The notes: generated by a model from the letters alone, not told the origin. Positions 49,392 to 58,756 are shown, counted from the first letter of the stretch. The stretch is 64,000 nucleotides of DNA from Bordetella genomosp. 10 (GCF_002261225.1 NZ_NEVM01000002.1:682001-746000), one strand, 5' to 3'. Numbers and translations: made by a program.

Positions 49392-50933
49392 TCAGCCCGC
49401 CCCGGGCGCGGGCGCGTCGTCGGGCGCGGCGCGGCAGGTCCCCGGCGCGTCCGCCCGCGCGGCCGCCTGCCGCATGAACAGCGTGTACAGCGCCGTTCCC
49501 ATCCCCATGCCGATGAACCAACTGTAGTTCGCCAGGCCGCGCAGATCCGGCGCCAGCACGCAGGCGATGGGGACCAGCACGGCCGGGACCAGGGCCTTGA
49601 TGGCGGCCGGGTTGTAGCCCTTGCGATACCAGTAGGCGCCGCCCGGGTCGCGCGTGAACAGGTCGTCGAGCACGATATGCCGCTTGCGCACCAGGTAATA
49701 GTCGGCGACGAGAATGCCGAAGAGCGGGCCGACGAAAGCGCCCAGCACGTCCAGCGTGTAATGGATCATGAGCGGATTGTCGAAGATGTTCCAGGGCGTC
49801 AGCAGCACCGAGCCGATCGCCGCGATCATGCCGCCCGTGTGCCAACTGATGCGCTGGGGCGCCGCGTTGGACAGGTCGAAGGCCGGCGAGACGAAGTTGG
49901 CCACGATGTTGATGCCGACGGTGGCGACCACGAAGGTGAGCGAGCCCAGCAGCACGGCGAAGGTGCTGTCGATCCGCGCGATGGTCTCCACGGGGTCGTG
50001 GATGAACCGGCCGAACACCGGCCGCGTCGCGGCGATGGTGACCACGGTGAGCAGCGAAAAGAACAGGAAATTCACCGGCAGGCCCCAGGCGTTGCCGCGC
50101 CTGACCGCCCGCATCGTGCGCGCATAACGCGAGAAATCGCCGAAGTTCAGCATGGGGCCGGAGAAATAGGTGACCACAAGGGCGATGGCGCCCGCGGTGG
50201 CGGAGACGGCGTGCCAGCCTTCCAGCCGGGTTTCCGACAGGGAAAGGCCGATGTTCGACCAGCCGGCCTTGTGGACCAGCCAGCCGGCGAGGACCGCCAT
50301 CACCACGTACACGGCGGGGCCGCTCCAGTCGATGAAGCGGCGGATCGACTCCATGCCGCGCCAGAACACCGCCGCCTGCGCCGCCCACAACGCGAGATAG
50401 GCGCACCAGCCCAGCGTGGAAAGACCGGCGAAGCCGTGCCGGGCCACGTCGGCGTAGGGCGCCAGTTGCGGCTGGAGCTTGAGCGCCGCGATCAGCAGCG
50501 CGCCGGAGGCCAGGTAGGTCTGGATGCCGTACCAGGCCATGGCGATGGCCCCGCGCACCAGGGCCGGGATGTTGGCGCCATGCACGCCGAAGGCCAGGCG
50601 GCAGACGACGGGGAAGGGCGTGCCGGTAAGCTGGCTGGGTCGCGCCACCAGATTGCAGCAGGCCTGCACGATGAGGATGCCGGCCAGCAGCGCCGTCAGC
50701 ACTTGCCATCCGTTCAGGCCGAGCGCGAACAGGCTGCCGGCGGTGATGTAGCCGCCCACGCTGTGCACGTCCGACATCCAGAAGGCGAAGATGTCGTAGC
50801 TGGTCCAGGTCTGGCGCTTCAGCGGCGCCAGGTCCTCGTTGACCAGGCCCGGGTCGTAGCCGGGCTTGACCGGCCCATTGCCGGCGGGCGGGGACGCGGC
50901 TGCGGCGGTCCCCGGTTCAGGTATCTCGGACAT
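49392..50933 (-). CDS. NCS1-family permease (nucleobase/allantoin/hydantoin type)
   Basis: 513 residues from ATG 50933 (AGGAG 8 bp upstream). The first segment carries the NCS1 pattern NEDLAPLKRQTWTSYDIFAF, then twelve membrane helices with the PVVCRLAFGVHGANIPALVR block near residue 105-125. Members import purines, pyrimidines, allantoin, hydantoins or thiamine precursors with a cation. It converges with the GMC gene and stands alone. It may serve the island or be unrelated. Confidence 0.88.
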   Translation of the reverse strand: MSEIPEPGTAAAASPPAGNGPVKPGYDPGLVNEDLAPLKRQTWTSYDIFAFWMSDVHSVGGYITAGSLFALGLNGWQVLTALLAGILIVQACCNLVARPSQLTGTPFPVVCRLAFGVHGANIPALVRGAIAMAWYGIQTYLASGALLIAALKLQPQLAPYADVARHGFAGLSTLGWCAYLALWAAQAAVFWRGMESIRRFIDWSGPAVYVVMAVLAGWLVHKAGWSNIGLSLSETRLEGWHAVSATAGAIALVVTYFSGPMLNFGDFSRYARTMRAVRRGNAWGLPVNFLFFSLLTVVTIAATRPVFGRFIHDPVETIARIDSTFAVLLGSLTFVVATVGINIVANFVSPAFDLSNAAPQRISWHTGGMIAAIGSVLLTPWNIFDNPLMIHYTLDVLGAFVGPLFGILVADYYLVRKRHIVLDDLFTRDPGGAYWYRKGYNPAAIKALVPAVLVPIACVLAPDLRGLANYSWFIGMGMGTALYTLFMRQAAARADAPGTCRAAPDDAPAPGAG

Positions 50934-51164
50934 GAATGGCGCTCCTCGTATCGGGGCGGCGTCGCGCCCCGGCGGACCTGTCATGCAGGGAAACCTTGAA
51001 GCCATTCTTGGCGCTGGGGGCAGGGAAGCTCAATGCGGGTTAGCCCTCGATTTTTTGCGCTTTGACCGCGCGAGGCGCAAGATTCGGGATATCGGGGTGT
51101 CCGGCCGCTGTTTTGAGCGGGGCCGGACGCGAGACCACCCACCGTATCTGGACTGGAGCCGTAT

Positions 51165-51881
51165 ATGTCCGTATCCTCCGCGCCCGCGGGCGCCCTAGAA
51201 CTGCTTCCCCTGGAAGGGGACACGCGGCAGTTGTTCATCCTGCTGCATGGCGCCGGGGGCGCCGCCGAGAACGTGCGGCCCTTGGCCGAGGCCTTGCGCC
51301 GCGCGTTTCCCCAAGCGGCCATTCTGGCGCCCGCGGGTTTCGAGGCCTTCGACGGCGGCCACGAGGGGCGCCAATGGTTCGCGCTGCGCGGCATCGACGA
51401 CGACAACCGGGCGGCGCGCGTGGCGCAGGCCTTGCCGCCGCTGGTCGAATACATACGCGCCAGCCAGGCGCGCTTCCACCTCTTGCAGAGCGACACCGCG
51501 CTGGCGGGATTCTCGCAGGGCGCCGTCATGGCGCTGGAAACCGTCGCCGCGCACGACGGGCTGGCCGGCCGCGTGCTGGCCTTCAGCGGCCGCTATGCCC
51601 GCATGCCCCAGTGGGCGCCGCAATACACCACCATCCATCTGCTGCATGGCGCCGACGATGCGGTCATGCCGGTCGCGCACGCCGAACAGGCGCAGGCGCG
51701 CCTGAACGAACTGCATGGGGATTCCACCATAGACGTGGCCACGCGCGTCGGCCACGAATTGCATCCGGCCCTGATCGAGCGCGCCATCGTGCGCCTGCAG
51801 ACCTGCGTGCCGCTGCGTAGCTGGGAAGCCGCGCTGGGCCTGAACAACCCGCATCCGCCCAGCGGCTCGGTCATCCATTGA
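51165..51881 (+). CDS. ypfH: YpfH-like esterase (phospholipase/carboxylesterase family)
   Basis: 238 residues. The catalytic triad is complete: nucleophile in GFSQGA (S117), aspartate in HGADDAVMP (about D165) and histidine in VGHEL (about H198). HGAGGAAENV, EGRQWFALRGIDDDNRAARV and TTIHLLHGADD follow E. coli YpfH segment by segment, including the near-C-terminal extension. It is a cytosolic esterase with unsettled physiological substrate. It is convergent with the OMF gene, 9 bp away. The 231-bp gap upstream shows no other feature. Confidence 0.88.
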   Translation: MSVSSAPAGALELLPLEGDTRQLFILLHGAGGAAENVRPLAEALRRAFPQAAILAPAGFEAFDGGHEGRQWFALRGIDDDNRAARVAQALPPLVEYIRASQARFHLLQSDTALAGFSQGAVMALETVAAHDGLAGRVLAFSGRYARMPQWAPQYTTIHLLHGADDAVMPVAHAEQAQARLNELHGDSTIDVATRVGHELHPALIERAIVRLQTCVPLRSWEAALGLNNPHPPSGSVIH

Positions 51882-51890
51882 CCCCGGAAC

Positions 51891-53411
51891 CTACTGCCTG
51901 ACGGGCAGGGACTCGGGTTCGGCGGGCGCGGCCTGCCGGCCTTGCGCTTGCGCCGGCGGGCTCGCGGCATCCTTCACCGCATCCTTTTCCCAGCCGCCGC
52001 CCAGCGCGAGGAACAGCTTGATCTGGTATTCCACCATCTCGGCCTCGGAGGCGGACAACGCGCTTTCGTTGTTGGCCAGCGTGCGCTCCGCGTCGAGCAC
52101 GGTCAGGTAGTCCGTCTTGCCGTACTGGTACAGCTTGCGGGCCTGGCCGGCCGCTTCGGCGCTCTGGTCGCGGGCGGCCTTCAGGGCGTCGTCGCGGTCC
52201 AGTTCGCGGGCGTACATCGTCAGCGCGCTTTCGGTTTCGCGCAAGGCGTTGAGCACGGTCGCGTCGAAGCGGGCATAGGCCGCCTTGGCGCCGGCTTGCG
52301 CCTCGGCGATGCGGGCCTGCACGGCGCCGGTGTTGGGTATGGTCCAGGAGATCAGCGGGCCCAGGCTGTAGCCGAAGCTGCCCTGGCTGCCGAAGCGGTC
52401 GAGGAAGTTGGCGGAACTGGCCGAAAGGCCCAGCGTGATCTTGGGGTACAGGTCGCCCGTGGCCACGCCGATGCGGGCGGTGGCGGCGGCCAGCGCGCGC
52501 TCCGCTTCGCGGATGTCCGGGCGGCGGCGCAGCAGGGCCGCGCCGTCGCCGACCGGGATGGGCTGCTTGATCTCCGGCGGCGTCCTGCATTGCGCCAGCG
52601 CTTGCGGGAATTCGTTGGGCGTGCCGCCCGTCAGCGTGGCGAGGCGGTACAGGGCCACGCGCCGCCTGGCTTCCAGCGGCGGCAGGGCGGCGCGCAACTG
52701 CTCCAGTTGGCCGCGCGCGCGCGTGACGTCCAGGGCCGTGCCGCGGCCCAGGTTCTGCAGCTTCTCGTTGACCTTGACCGACTCGCTCTGCACGTCCACC
52801 GAATGCTGCGCGGAGGCCAGTTGCATGCCGGCCGTGCAGGCGGTGGCGTAGGCCAGGGCGGTCTGCGCCGCGACGTTGGCGCGCATCGCGTCGTAGGCCG
52901 CCTGCGCCGTCGCCTGGTCGGCGTTGGCGGCTTCGATGGCGCGGCGGATCTGGCCGACCAGGTCGACCGTGTACGAGACGCCGGCGCCCATGCTGTAGAA
53001 CCATTCGCTGGGCGGCTCGTAGGTGGGCGCCAACTCGTCGAAGCCGGACGGATGGCCGAACCAGGGCTTGGCGTCGACGTTGAAGGAGGGCTGGGTCGCC
53101 GCCTGCGCCTGGCGCGTGGCGGCGGCCGCGCGTTCCATGTTGGCCGCGGCGACCCGCAGGTCCGTATTGGCGTCCAGCGCCTTGGCGATCAGCGCGTCGA
53201 GTTGCGGATCGTCGTACAGCCGCCACCATTTGCCGGGCACGGCGGCCTGGGCGAAGGCGGCGTTGGCGGCGCCGTTGAACGGCGCGGCCGCCTCGGGGCG
53301 ATTCGCCGCGGCATCCGCCGGGACCTTGTAGTCCGGGCCGACCGTGGCGCAACCGGCCAGGGCCGCGGCCACGGCGAGCGCCGCGAGCTTGGGAAGATGA
53401 AGGGTGCGCAT
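51891..53411 (-). CDS. NodT-family outer-membrane efflux lipoprotein (second in window)
   Basis: 506 residues from ATG 53411 (CCGAGG 6 bp upstream); ATG 53426, overlapping the stop of the previous gene, is an in-frame alternative. Signal peptide with lipobox LAGC, then ATVGPDYKVP as in OprM-like proteins. Two OEP repeats; LLRRRPDIREAERALAAATA marks the second. It completes the FUSC/HlyD efflux system as the outer-membrane duct. It is distinct from the OMF at 14264. Confidence 0.93.
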   Translation of the reverse strand: MRTLHLPKLAALAVAAALAGCATVGPDYKVPADAAANRPEAAAPFNGAANAAFAQAAVPGKWWRLYDDPQLDALIAKALDANTDLRVAAANMERAAAATRQAQAATQPSFNVDAKPWFGHPSGFDELAPTYEPPSEWFYSMGAGVSYTVDLVGQIRRAIEAANADQATAQAAYDAMRANVAAQTALAYATACTAGMQLASAQHSVDVQSESVKVNEKLQNLGRGTALDVTRARGQLEQLRAALPPLEARRRVALYRLATLTGGTPNEFPQALAQCRTPPEIKQPIPVGDGAALLRRRPDIREAERALAAATARIGVATGDLYPKITLGLSASSANFLDRFGSQGSFGYSLGPLISWTIPNTGAVQARIAEAQAGAKAAYARFDATVLNALRETESALTMYARELDRDDALKAARDQSAEAAGQARKLYQYGKTDYLTVLDAERTLANNESALSASEAEMVEYQIKLFLALGGGWEKDAVKDAASPPAQAQGRQAAPAEPESLPVRQ

Positions 53412-53425
53412 GACGGGCCTCGGCA

Positions 53426-54346
53426 TTACGAACGCGGCGCCGGGGATTGCGTCGCGTCGCCGCGCGCCGCGTCGTCCTGCACCACGACCGTCGCGGTCTG
53501 GCCGGACACCAGGCGCACGCCGGCGGGCACTTCGTCGATGTGCACGCGCACGGGGATGCGCTGGGCCAGTCGCACCCAGTTGAAGTTGGGATTGACGTTG
53601 GGCAGCATGTTGGCGCTGGTGCTGCGGTCGCGGTCGGCGATGCCCAGTGCGATGCTGTCGACGTGGCCCTGGATAGTGCGCGCCTCGCCCATCAGTTGGA
53701 CCGACACCCGGTCGCCTTCCTTGATGCGCGGCAGCTTGGTTTCCTCGAAATAGCCTTCGACGTAGAACGAGTTCGAATCGACCAGGGCCATGACGCCGCG
53801 GCCGGCGGCGGCATACGAGCCGACGCGCAGGTCCAGGTTGGTGACGCGGCCGTCGGTGGGCGCCACCACGCGGCTGCGCTGCAGGTTGAGCTTGGCGATG
53901 TCCAGCGCGACCTTGGCTTGCGCCAAGGCCGCCTCGGCCTGTTCGACCTTGGTCTGGCTTTGTTCGCGCGCTTCGGCGGACACCAGTTGGCCCAGCTCGC
54001 GGTTGCGGCGGGCGTCGCGCTGGGCCTGGTCGCGCGCCACGCTCTGCGAGGCGACCGAGGCCTGCGCCTGGTCCAGGGCCAGTTGATAGCGGGCGCGGTC
54101 GATTTCGAAAAGCACGTCGCCCTTCTTGACGTTCTGGTTGTCCGCCACCGGCACGGCCGTGACCAGGCCGGAGACGTCCGGCGCGATCTGCACGACGTAG
54201 GCGCGCACGCGGCCGTCGCGGGTCCAGGGTTCGACTTCGTAGTGATCCCACAACTGCCAGCCGGCATAGGCCGCGGCGACGACCACGATGGTCGTCACGG
54301 CATACCGGGCCAGGGCGGCGGGGCGCAATGCGGAAGGAAGCTTCAT
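53426..54346 (-). CDS. HlyD-family membrane-fusion protein, AaeA-like
   Basis: 306 residues. One N-terminal membrane helix (YAVTTIVVVAAAYAGWQL) is followed by the lipoyl half-motif TRDGRVRAYVVQIAPDVSGL. A short coiled coil (about 75-140) and RVVAPTDGRVTNLDLRVGSY come next. Length and motifs match AaeA/FusE adaptors of aromatic-acid efflux. It lies 4 bp after the DUF1656 gene and one base into the upstream end of the OMF frame. Confidence 0.92.
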   Translation of the reverse strand: MKLPSALRPAALARYAVTTIVVVAAAYAGWQLWDHYEVEPWTRDGRVRAYVVQIAPDVSGLVTAVPVADNQNVKKGDVLFEIDRARYQLALDQAQASVASQSVARDQAQRDARRNRELGQLVSAEAREQSQTKVEQAEAALAQAKVALDIAKLNLQRSRVVAPTDGRVTNLDLRVGSYAAAGRGVMALVDSNSFYVEGYFEETKLPRIKEGDRVSVQLMGEARTIQGHVDSIALGIADRDRSTSANMLPNVNPNFNWVRLAQRIPVRVHIDEVPAGVRLVSGQTATVVVQDDAARGDATQSPAPRS

Positions 54347-54350
54347 GGTG

Positions 54351-54563
54351 CTATCTCGAAAAAATATGCGGTGAAATCAGGACGACGCCGTACAGCAGCA
54401 CGACATACAGGGCAAGGTCGAACAGGGCCGGGTGCCATACCACGCGATACATGCCGAGGCGGGCCAGGACGCGGCGCACGAACCAGGACACGAACAGCGT
54501 GAGAAACGCCAGGACCAGCAGCCAGGGCATGTAAATGCCGTAGATATTGAATTCGCCTATCAT
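54351..54563 (-). CDS. DUF1656 small membrane protein (AaeX-like)
   Basis: 70 residues with two membrane helices (MPWLLVLAFLTLFVSWFV and LFDLALYVVLLYGVVLI). The opening GEFNIYGIYMP is characteristic of DUF1656, the small subunit found with FUSC/HlyD pumps. It overlaps the FUSC stop (ATGA). Its role in the pump is unclear. Confidence 0.92.
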   Translation of the reverse strand: MIGEFNIYGIYMPWLLVLAFLTLFVSWFVRRVLARLGMYRVVWHPALFDLALYVVLLYGVVLISPHIFSR

Positions 54564-56635
54564 GATGCGGACGGGACGTTAGGGGTTGCGGACGGCGCCG
54601 CGGCCAGCACGGGCCGATAGGCCGGCGCCTGGGGAAACAGCGAGCGGCGCAGGCCCACCAGGGCGACGATGGCGCGGTGGCGCGGAACGCCCGCCGTGGC
54701 GCCGCTGACGCGTTCCAGGGCCAGGTCGATTCTTTGCAGGACGCCTTCGCGCTGTTCGGCGACGCCGGCGACGCGGTCGCGGAAGCAGGCCGCGAGGCCG
54801 TCCAGCACGGGGCGTATCGCGGCGTCGGCGACAGGTAGTTCCCGGCGCGCGCGTTGCAGTTCCGCGATTTCGTTGCCGACGCGCAGGTCCAGCAGCGTGT
54901 CTTCTTCCACCGGCTCGCCGTCCTTGTTGCGCTCGGCCAGGCGCGTGTGCAGCAGGCCGATGCGGTCCAGCATGCGCACGGTGAAACTGGCGCGCGCGGG
55001 CGGGCCGTCGGCGCTGGCCATGCTGGCTAGTTCTTTCCAATTGGCCTGCTGGATGCGGCGCGCGCTGTACTCGGCGCTGAGCTTGCGGAACACCGCGGCG
55101 ATGATGGCGGCCGCGGCCACGCCGATGTTCTGCGCCAGGGTGCTGTCGATGAAGGACACCAGGTCGGCGGTGTTGGTGTCGTGCAGGGCCAGCGTGCCGG
55201 TCCAGCCGAACAGCATCGCCATGGCCTTGCCGAAGGTGGTCGGCCGCGCCATGTAGATGCCCAGGATGAACGCCGTCGGGAAAATCGTCAGCGCCACCAT
55301 CTCGAAGGAATGCAGGGCGGGCAGGATGAGCAGCAGGTAGACCGCCGAGATGGGAATGGAGAGCGTGATGTAGATCAGGAACTCCATGATGCCCGGCACC
55401 GGGTTGTCCTGCGTCGCGAAGAAGCAGCTAAAGATGACGGCGAACAGCGCGGCGTTGGCGCCGTAGGTCCAGGCGGTGCCTATCCAGAACGTACAGCAGA
55501 TGATCAGCGCGAAGGCGGCCGCCAGCGAGGACAGCAGGGCGATGCCGTGGTCGCGGTGCAAGGCGCGATTGGACGTGATCGGCATGCGCGGCATGGGGGG
55601 CGGCGCGCCGTTCAGGCCGGCCTGGATGTCGCGCCGCAGCGCCAGCCCTTCCTGGAAGTGGTCCACCAGTTCGCGCAGGCGCGTGCACAGGCTGACCAGC
55701 AACATCGTGTTCCAGTCGGAACCGGCGTCCACGGCGGGCATCAGTTCGGCGATGCGGCGGCGCAGCGCGGCGGCGGTGGCGCGATTGGCGTCGTCGCCGC
55801 TGGAGCGCCCGGCTTCCAGCCAGGCGGCGATGTCGTCGAGTAGCGGCTCCAGGTCCGCCGGCAGGGGAGCGCCGCTGGCCCGCAGGGTGCGCAGGCGATC
55901 CTCCATCGACGACACGATGGGCGTGAGCCCCGCCACGCGGTCCTGCATGGCGACGATGGAGCGCGCCGTCCAGCGGATGTTGCCGGTGTCGTAGGGGATG
56001 TGGGTGGACAGCAGGCGCAGTTGCGTGATGTCGTTGGCGATGGCGCGGCGGTCGCGCGCGGTGCGGGCCTGGGTGTCGCCGCGCAGCACCGCCTGTATCC
56101 ACTGGCGCGCGTCGCGCACGGCGGCTTCCAGGCGGCCCATGACGACGGGGCCGATGCCGCGCGGCAGGATCAGGCTGTGCACCAGCGAGCCGCAGAGGAT
56201 GCCGAGGCTGATTTCCTCCACGCGCGCCAGGGCGGTGTCGAACACCGTGCCGGCGTTGGTGACGCTGGGCAGGGCGATCATGCCCGCGGTATAGCCGGCG
56301 AGCATGAACATGTAGGAACGCGGCGTGCGGTCCAGCACGGCGATGTACAGGCACATGCCTACCCAGAGCGCCAGCGCGCCCACCATCAGCACCGGATAGA
56401 TGGACAGGCGCGGCACCACGAACACCATGGCCGTGGAGCCGATGAAGGTGCCCCCGAGACGGAACACCGCCTTCGAGCGGACCGCGCCGGCCCAGTTCTG
56501 CGACACCACGTAGGCCGTGGTGACCGACCAGAAGGGGCGCGGCAGGTCGATCATCAAGGACAGGTACAGCGCCGCCATGGCCGCGATATAGGCCTTGACC
56601 GAGAACAGCATCTCCTCGCCGGTGGGCGCCTTCAT
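54560..56635 (-). CDS. FUSC-family efflux transporter (AaeB/fusaric-acid type)
   Basis: 691 residues from ATG 56635, overlapping the marR stop (ATGA). There are two sets of membrane helices (about residues 10-165 and 360-500) separated by a cytoplasmic helical domain, the classical FUSC layout. The opening SVKAYIAAMAALYLSLMIDL and RPFWSVTTAYVVSQ are conserved family features. It exports aromatic carboxylates or fusaric acid-like compounds across the inner membrane with its HlyD and OMF partners. Confidence 0.93.
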   Translation of the reverse strand: MKAPTGEEMLFSVKAYIAAMAALYLSLMIDLPRPFWSVTTAYVVSQNWAGAVRSKAVFRLGGTFIGSTAMVFVVPRLSIYPVLMVGALALWVGMCLYIAVLDRTPRSYMFMLAGYTAGMIALPSVTNAGTVFDTALARVEEISLGILCGSLVHSLILPRGIGPVVMGRLEAAVRDARQWIQAVLRGDTQARTARDRRAIANDITQLRLLSTHIPYDTGNIRWTARSIVAMQDRVAGLTPIVSSMEDRLRTLRASGAPLPADLEPLLDDIAAWLEAGRSSGDDANRATAAALRRRIAELMPAVDAGSDWNTMLLVSLCTRLRELVDHFQEGLALRRDIQAGLNGAPPPMPRMPITSNRALHRDHGIALLSSLAAAFALIICCTFWIGTAWTYGANAALFAVIFSCFFATQDNPVPGIMEFLIYITLSIPISAVYLLLILPALHSFEMVALTIFPTAFILGIYMARPTTFGKAMAMLFGWTGTLALHDTNTADLVSFIDSTLAQNIGVAAAAIIAAVFRKLSAEYSARRIQQANWKELASMASADGPPARASFTVRMLDRIGLLHTRLAERNKDGEPVEEDTLLDLRVGNEIAELQRARRELPVADAAIRPVLDGLAACFRDRVAGVAEQREGVLQRIDLALERVSGATAGVPRHRAIVALVGLRRSLFPQAPAYRPVLAAAPSATPNVPSAS

Positions 56636-57162
56636 GGCTGCTGCTCCGTCGATGAGCCGCCCGGCGCCGGCGCGTGGGGCAGGGGTTCGTAGACCGTGCC
56701 CGGCTCGGAATGATGGTGGGCCAGCGAGGACTTCAGGCTTTCGAATACGCGCATGCAGGCCTCGAGGTCGTTCTCGTCGCAGCCGGCGAACAGGCGGCGG
56801 CGCAGGTGCACCAGCATGGTTTCGACGCGTTCGCGCAGTTCGTTGCCCGCTTCGGTCAGGTGCACCGTCTTGGCGCGGCGATCCAGCGGGTCTTCGCGGC
56901 GTTCGATCAGGCCGGCGGCGACGAGCTGGTCCAGCACGCGGACCAGGGAGGGGCCTTCCACGCCCATGGCCTCGGCCAGCACGCCCTGGCGCACGCCGTC
57001 GCCCAGGCGGCCGGCGGTGATCACGGGCCACGCCGTGGCCTGCGACAGGCCGTAATCGGCCAGGGCCTTGTCGGCCGCGGCGCGGTAGGCGCGATGGATC
57101 ACCATCAAATGGGCCGTGAGGGCCATGAGGCGGGTGTCGGCGGGAGTATTCATGAAGCGCAT
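56632..57162 (-). CDS. MarR-family regulator of the FUSC efflux operon
   Basis: 176 residues; ATG 57162 or 57153. Winged helix: QGVLAEAMGVEGPSLVRVLD then QLVAAGLIERREDPLDRRAK (about 60-100). It is the first gene of the marR-FUSC-DUF1656-HlyD-OMF operon, with overlapping stop and start. It is most likely an aromatic-acid-sensing repressor of the operon. The 231-bp upstream gap is AT-rich near its start. Confidence 0.92.
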   Translation of the reverse strand: MRFMNTPADTRLMALTAHLMVIHRAYRAAADKALADYGLSQATAWPVITAGRLGDGVRQGVLAEAMGVEGPSLVRVLDQLVAAGLIERREDPLDRRAKTVHLTEAGNELRERVETMLVHLRRRLFAGCDENDLEACMRVFESLKSSLAHHHSEPGTVYEPLPHAPAPGGSSTEQQP

Positions 57163-57166
57163 TATA

Positions 57167-57174
57167 AGTTAACT
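57167..57174. promoter_or_regulatory. Short palindrome ahead of marR
   Basis: AGTTAACT, within ATAAGTTAACTATT, lies 5 bp upstream of the ATG at 57162 in an AT-rich patch and has the symmetry of a MarR site. It is short, so only a candidate. Confidence 0.35.
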
Positions 57175-57393
57175 ATTAGCATCCTATCAATTAATTTATT
57201 CGCTTATTTTTTGGAAAAGTCCCAGCCAGGGAGGCTGACGGCCATGAGCCGCGGTCCGGAGGCGGGGGTATGTCTGAATCGTCTGGGTGGTATGCAAAAA
57301 ATCATTGGCTCCGGCGGCGGCTATCCCGCAGAATCACGGGCTGCCGGTTTTACCGGCACGCAGAACGCCTTCCCGAACCTAGCCTTGGAAATC

Positions 57394-57831
57394 ATGGATA
57401 CGCCCGTCGCCACGCCGCCGAATGCCTTTCACCTTGCCTTGAACGTGCTGGACCTGGATGAAGCGCGCCGCTTTTATGGCGGCGCCCTGGGTTGCCGGGA
57501 AGGCCGCAGCACGGAGACGTGGGTGGATTTCGATTTCTTCGGCCACCAGTTGTCCCTGCACCTGGGCGAGCCCCTGAAGACCGCGCGCACCGGCAAGGTG
57601 GGCGACAAGCTGGTGCCCATGCCGCATTTCGGCCTGGCCCTGATGCTGCCGCAATGGCAGGCCCTGGCCGAGCGCCTGAAGGCCAGCGGCCAGGTCGATT
57701 TCGTGCTGGCGCCGCAGGTCCGCTTCGAAGGCGAACCCGGCGAGCAATGGACCATGTTCTTCATGGACCCGTTCGGCAACCCGATCGAAGTGAAGGGTTT
57801 CCGCACGCTGGAAGCGCTGTACGCGATCTGA
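57394..57831 (+). CDS. VOC-family (glyoxalase/dioxygenase fold) protein
   Basis: 145 residues from ATG 57394. Paired beta-alpha-beta modules carry the metal ligands expected for VOC enzymes: His in NAFHLALNVLDLDEARRFY, His in PMPHFGLAL and Glu in NPIEVKGF. DPFGNPIEVKGF is typical of uncharacterised bacterial members. It is divergent from marR and followed by a strong hairpin. Reaction unknown. Confidence 0.85.
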   Translation: MDTPVATPPNAFHLALNVLDLDEARRFYGGALGCREGRSTETWVDFDFFGHQLSLHLGEPLKTARTGKVGDKLVPMPHFGLALMLPQWQALAERLKASGQVDFVLAPQVRFEGEPGEQWTMFFMDPFGNPIEVKGFRTLEALYAI

Positions 57832-57844
57832 ACGCGCAGGAACG

Positions 57845-57871
57845 GCGTCCCGCGCGGCAAGCGCGGGACGC
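57845..57871. terminator. Strong hairpin between VOC and enoyl-CoA hydratase-like genes
   Basis: GCGTCCCGCGC and GCGCGGGACGC form a perfect 11-bp stem with a 5-base loop (GGCAA), 14 bp after the VOC stop in a convergent gap. No T run. It may act in both directions. Confidence 0.6.
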
Positions 57872-57913
57872 AAGCAAGCTCCGATGCGCCGCGGGCGCGC
57901 GATATTCCTCGGC

Positions 57914-57963
57914 GGCCGGTACTCAGTGGCCAGTACTCAGTGGCCGCTATTCAGCGGCCGCTA
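57914..57963. repeat. 14-bp tandem repeat at the 3' end of the enoyl-CoA hydratase-like gene
   Basis: GGCCGGTACTCAGT, GGCCAGTACTCAGT and GGCCGCTATTCAGC follow at exact 14-bp steps, with a partial fourth unit GGCCGCTA. The third and fourth units cover the stop codon (57951-57953) of the minus-strand gene. Confidence 0.75.
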
Positions 57964-58742
57964 AAGCGCGGCTTGCGCTTTTCGGCGAACGCCGCCTTGC
58001 CTTCCCGATAGTCCTCGCTGTCGTAGCAGGCGGAAATCAGGGCGTGCGCGGCGTCCATGTCGCGTTCGGCCGGCGGCCTTTCCAATTCCAGGAAGACCCG
58101 CTTCAAGGCCCGCATGGTAAGCGGCGCATTCTCCGCGATCGATTCGGCATAGGCCCGCACGCGCGCTTCCAGCCCGGCGGCCGGCGCCACTTCATGCACC
58201 AGTCCCGCCGCCAGGGCTTCCCCGGCGTCGTAGCGGCGTCCGGTGAAGTACAGGTCGCGGGCACGGCTGGCGCCGATCAGGCGGTTGAGCCGTATCTGGC
58301 CTTGATAGCCGTAGCCCAGCCCCAGCTTGACGGCGGGAATGGCGAAGACCGCATCGTCGGAACAGATGCGGATGTCGCAGCTTGCCGCGTAGTCCATGCC
58401 GCCGCCCATGCAATAGCCCTTGATCATGGCGATGGTCGGCTTGGCGCAGCGGTAGACGGCGTCGTACGAACCCTGGCTGATCTCCTGGTAGCGGCGGTTT
58501 TCCTCGGGATTGGCGCGCACCGCGTCGAAGTTGGAGATATTCGACCCGGCGATGAAGGCGCGGTCGCCCGCGCCCTTGACCACCACCACGCGGATATCGG
58601 GATCGGCCTCGAAATCCGCGATGACGGGGGCGACGGCCGCGGACATCTCCAGGGATACGGCGTTGTGCTTTTCAGGGTGGTTGAAGATCAGCCAGCCGAT
58701 GGCGCCGGTTTTTTGGGACAGGATGCGTTGGGGGCTCGTCAT
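57951..58742 (-). CDS. Enoyl-CoA hydratase/isomerase-like protein with changed catalytic residues
   Basis: 263 residues from ATG 58742. Crotonase fold with the oxyanion-hole segments AFIAGSNISNF (about 62-72) and GYCMGGGMDYAASCDIRI (about 108-125). In hydratases the first catalytic glutamate follows GGG-x; here it is Asp (GGGMD). The second glutamate position (P-E-x-x-L-G) is Ala (IPAVKLG). Simple hydration of enoyl-CoA is therefore doubtful; isomerase, decarboxylase or hydrolase chemistry is possible. It is the last gene of the HyuB-HyuA-CoA transferase-thioesterase operon, 14 bp after the thioesterase. Confidence 0.85.
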   Translation of the reverse strand: MTSPQRILSQKTGAIGWLIFNHPEKHNAVSLEMSAAVAPVIADFEADPDIRVVVVKGAGDRAFIAGSNISNFDAVRANPEENRRYQEISQGSYDAVYRCAKPTIAMIKGYCMGGGMDYAASCDIRICSDDAVFAIPAVKLGLGYGYQGQIRLNRLIGASRARDLYFTGRRYDAGEALAAGLVHEVAPAAGLEARVRAYAESIAENAPLTMRALKRVFLELERPPAERDMDAAHALISACYDSEDYREGKAAFAEKRKPRFSGR

Positions 58743-58756
58743 GGAATGTTCCGGAT

